Shown here: one piece after another, positions 62,750 through 64,000 of the stretch
How positions within the stretch are numbered: the stretch's first letter is position 1
How the letters are laid out: each line of letters starts with the position of its first letter
Assembly (NCBI GenBank): GCA_038143535.1
Contig: JAYQMD010000001.1
Coordinates: forward strand, 744,001 to 808,000
Length of the DNA: 64,000 nt
Source: UBA7446 sp038143535
Lineage (GTDB): Bacteria > Bacteroidota > Bacteroidia > Flavobacteriales > Flavobacteriaceae
Direction of reading: 5' to 3'
Notes under the pieces: model-generated
The model's database searches: none
What the model saw: the letters and a program-made list of their open reading frames with translations, nothing else
Told to the model about the DNA's origin: nothing
Made by a program: the position numbers and the translations under genes

Positions 62750-63883
62750 ATGCAAAATCTTTTCTTCCTAACCCTAGTTATTCTTTTTGTTTCATGCAGA
62801 TCATCTTCTGGAGATTACACCATTAGCATTTCTGCTGACGTTGAAGATGACCACCAAATATTTCTCGTCAACTTTGATGACGATAACAAACCCAATGTAA
62901 TTGATACGCTCTACGTGGAAGAAGGCCTAGCTTCTTACAGTGGTTTTGCTGAAGTACCAGATTATCAATCGTTGTGGGTAAATGGTGTAAGGGGATCTGT
63001 ACCGCTATTTGTTGAACCCGGAGAAATTACGGTTGAAATATATAAAGACAGCATTCAAGCTTCAAAAGTTAGGGGAACAAAAACCAACGTAGCTTTTAAA
63101 CGCTATATTGATGAAGTCAATCCATTATTAAAGTCTTTTTATGAAATTCAAAACGACATGCGAAATGCGGTGATCACACGTGATAGCTTGGGATATAAAG
63201 ATTTGGAGGAGCAACTAAAAGACATGGAGGCCAAATTTAATAATTTCCAGAAAGAATATACCAAATCCAATCCTGACTCCTATGTATCTGCAATGGTTTT
63301 GATGCAGTTGGTCATGAACAAAGCCATTAATAACGAAGAGGCTTATAAAATCTATAATGGCTTTAGTAAAACAATCAAGAAAACAAAGTCTGCTGTTAAG
63401 ATTAATGCACTCTTAGCGCCAAAAGAAGCTGAGGAATCGGAAGCGCTTCCTGAAGACGGCGAAGTTAATGTTGGTGATAAAGCACCTGATTTCTCAGCGC
63501 CTACTCCAAACGAATCTTTTGTTACACTAAACGCTTCCCTTGGAAAATTGACTATTTTAGATTTTTGGGCATCTTGGTGTGGCCCATGTCGTGTTGATAG
63601 CCCTAACCTAGTAAAGGTTCACAATACCTTTAAAGCCAATGGCTTGTCCATAGTAGGCATTTCGCTAGACAACAATAAGAAGTCTTGGGAAAAAGCCATT
63701 GATAACGACAAGCTCGATTGGACGCACGTATCACACCTTATGCGTTGGGACGACCCCATTGCTGCCGCATATGGTGTGAATTCAATTCCCCAATTATATC
63801 TATTGGATGAAAGTGGCACTGTGATCGCCAAAGAACGTCATGCAGAAGATTTTATGCCTATTCTTAAGCAAATACTGCTCTAA
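62750..63883 (+). CDS. TlpA-type thioredoxin lipoprotein with N-terminal DUF4369-like domain
   Basis: A 377-residue lipoprotein with lipobox 'LFVSC' near residue 15. The N-terminal beta-rich half resembles DUF4369 of Bacteroidota oxidoreductases; the C-terminal thioredoxin domain has 'LDFWASWCGPCRVDSPNL' (CGPC near residue 273) and the cis-Pro region 'NSIPQLYLLD'. It would act as a reductase in the periplasm or at the outer membrane. The start is the ATG at 62750; a longer frame of 30 codons reaches towards aroC and has no signal-peptide features of its own. Confidence 0.9.
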   Translation: MQNLFFLTLVILFVSCRSSSGDYTISISADVEDDHQIFLVNFDDDNKPNVIDTLYVEEGLASYSGFAEVPDYQSLWVNGVRGSVPLFVEPGEITVEIYKDSIQASKVRGTKTNVAFKRYIDEVNPLLKSFYEIQNDMRNAVITRDSLGYKDLEEQLKDMEAKFNNFQKEYTKSNPDSYVSAMVLMQLVMNKAINNEEAYKIYNGFSKTIKKTKSAVKINALLAPKEAEESEALPEDGEVNVGDKAPDFSAPTPNESFVTLNASLGKLTILDFWASWCGPCRVDSPNLVKVHNTFKANGLSIVGISLDNNKKSWEKAIDNDKLDWTHVSHLMRWDDPIAAAYGVNSIPQLYLLDESGTVIAKERHAEDFMPILKQILL

Positions 63884-63906
63884 GTAGACCCCTTTATTAT
63901 GGCGCA

Positions 63907-64000
63907 ATGAAGCGAATCATTTTTATCGTTACAGTACCTTTTTTGTTGCTTATTTCATGGTTACCTTTTTGGATGTTATATTCGTGTGCTAACATGTTAT
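63907..64000 (+). CDS. Start of a probable lipid A acyltransferase (cut by window edge)
   Basis: The first 31 codons of a gene running off the window: a basic tip then a hydrophobic helix and 'SWLPFWMLYSCANML'. The pattern 'LPF..LY..[SA]..L' at this position is typical of flavobacterial LpxL/HtrB-type lipid A acyltransferases, which begin with one membrane anchor. It begins 23 bases after the lipoprotein gene. Assignment rests on a very short stretch. Confidence 0.5.
   Translation, partial: MKRIIFIVTVPFLLLISWLPFWMLYSCANML

Noticed and set aside
1..64000. CRISPR array, insertion sequence, prophage, toxin-antitoxin or defence island
   Set aside because: No direct-repeat arrays, transposase, integrase or phage structural genes were seen; gene content is core metabolism, envelope and repair.

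Overview
The window comes from a chromosome of the Bacteroidota, most likely class Flavobacteriia. Evidence: an LpxC/FabZ fusion, a PorX response regulator of the type IX secretion system, a bifunctional HisB and HisIE, a TonB-dependent receptor with an N-terminal carboxypeptidase-like domain, many short lipoproteins with a Cys lipobox, an almost complete lack of Shine-Dalgarno sites, and several upstream TAnnTTTG elements (the Bacteroidota -7 box). Composition is moderately AT-rich. I saw no tRNA, rRNA, insertion sequence, prophage or CRISPR array; this is mostly core, vertically inherited DNA.

Layout. 1-10.3 kb: uvrA (cut by the window edge), an ECF sigma factor with a 46-residue partner, nth/bcp, a conserved unknown, a beta-lactamase-fold hydrolase with a tiny coiled-coil membrane protein, an esterase, a dihydroorotase-like protein that has lost its metal ligands, a LolD-type ATPase, msrA and folE. 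10.3-16 kb: a minus-strand block reading serC, serA (interrupted by TGA), a DUF6787-like membrane protein, then a small His-rich protein, a lipoprotein with a His/Asp stretch and a TonB receptor that together look like a metal-acquisition locus. 16-25 kb: acyl-CoA reductase, ferredoxin, ychF, two thioredoxin-fold proteins, a small lipoprotein, and parE-parC. 25-32 kb: terC, a lipoprotein and an XRE regulator facing an M14 carboxypeptidase across an AT-rich region with repeated TTTACA boxes; then an Lrp-type regulator, ppc and aroB. 32-43 kb: proline dehydrogenase, tsaE, porX, an HD hydrolase, and the cell-envelope run lpxD-lpxC/fabZ-lpxA-efp-sucD-fabG-SPFH. 43.2-50.3 kb: a complete histidine operon (hisG-D-C-B-H-A-F-IE) preceded by a His-rich leader peptide and a strong terminator, i.e. 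a transcription attenuator. 50.4-64 kb: M61 peptidase, DUF2461, alanine dehydrogenase, a 2-oxoglutarate oxygenase, a frameshifted SUI1/YciH gene, a multiply broken spondin-domain lipoprotein gene, ung, mutS2, a DCC-family protein, a dicarboxylate symporter, aroC, a TlpA-type lipoprotein and the first codons of a probable lipid A acyltransferase.

The most notable points are: the histidine attenuator; the His-rich metal locus; the DHOase-like pseudoenzyme; a cluster of TTTACA boxes; -7 elements sitting 5-6 bases from start codons (probable leaderless mRNAs); several unlisted small proteins; and four broken genes. Three of the broken genes (serA, hisC, yciH) are single-base lesions in otherwise well-preserved core genes, so sequence error must be excluded before any biological reading. 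I found no clear new multi-gene defence or mobile system.
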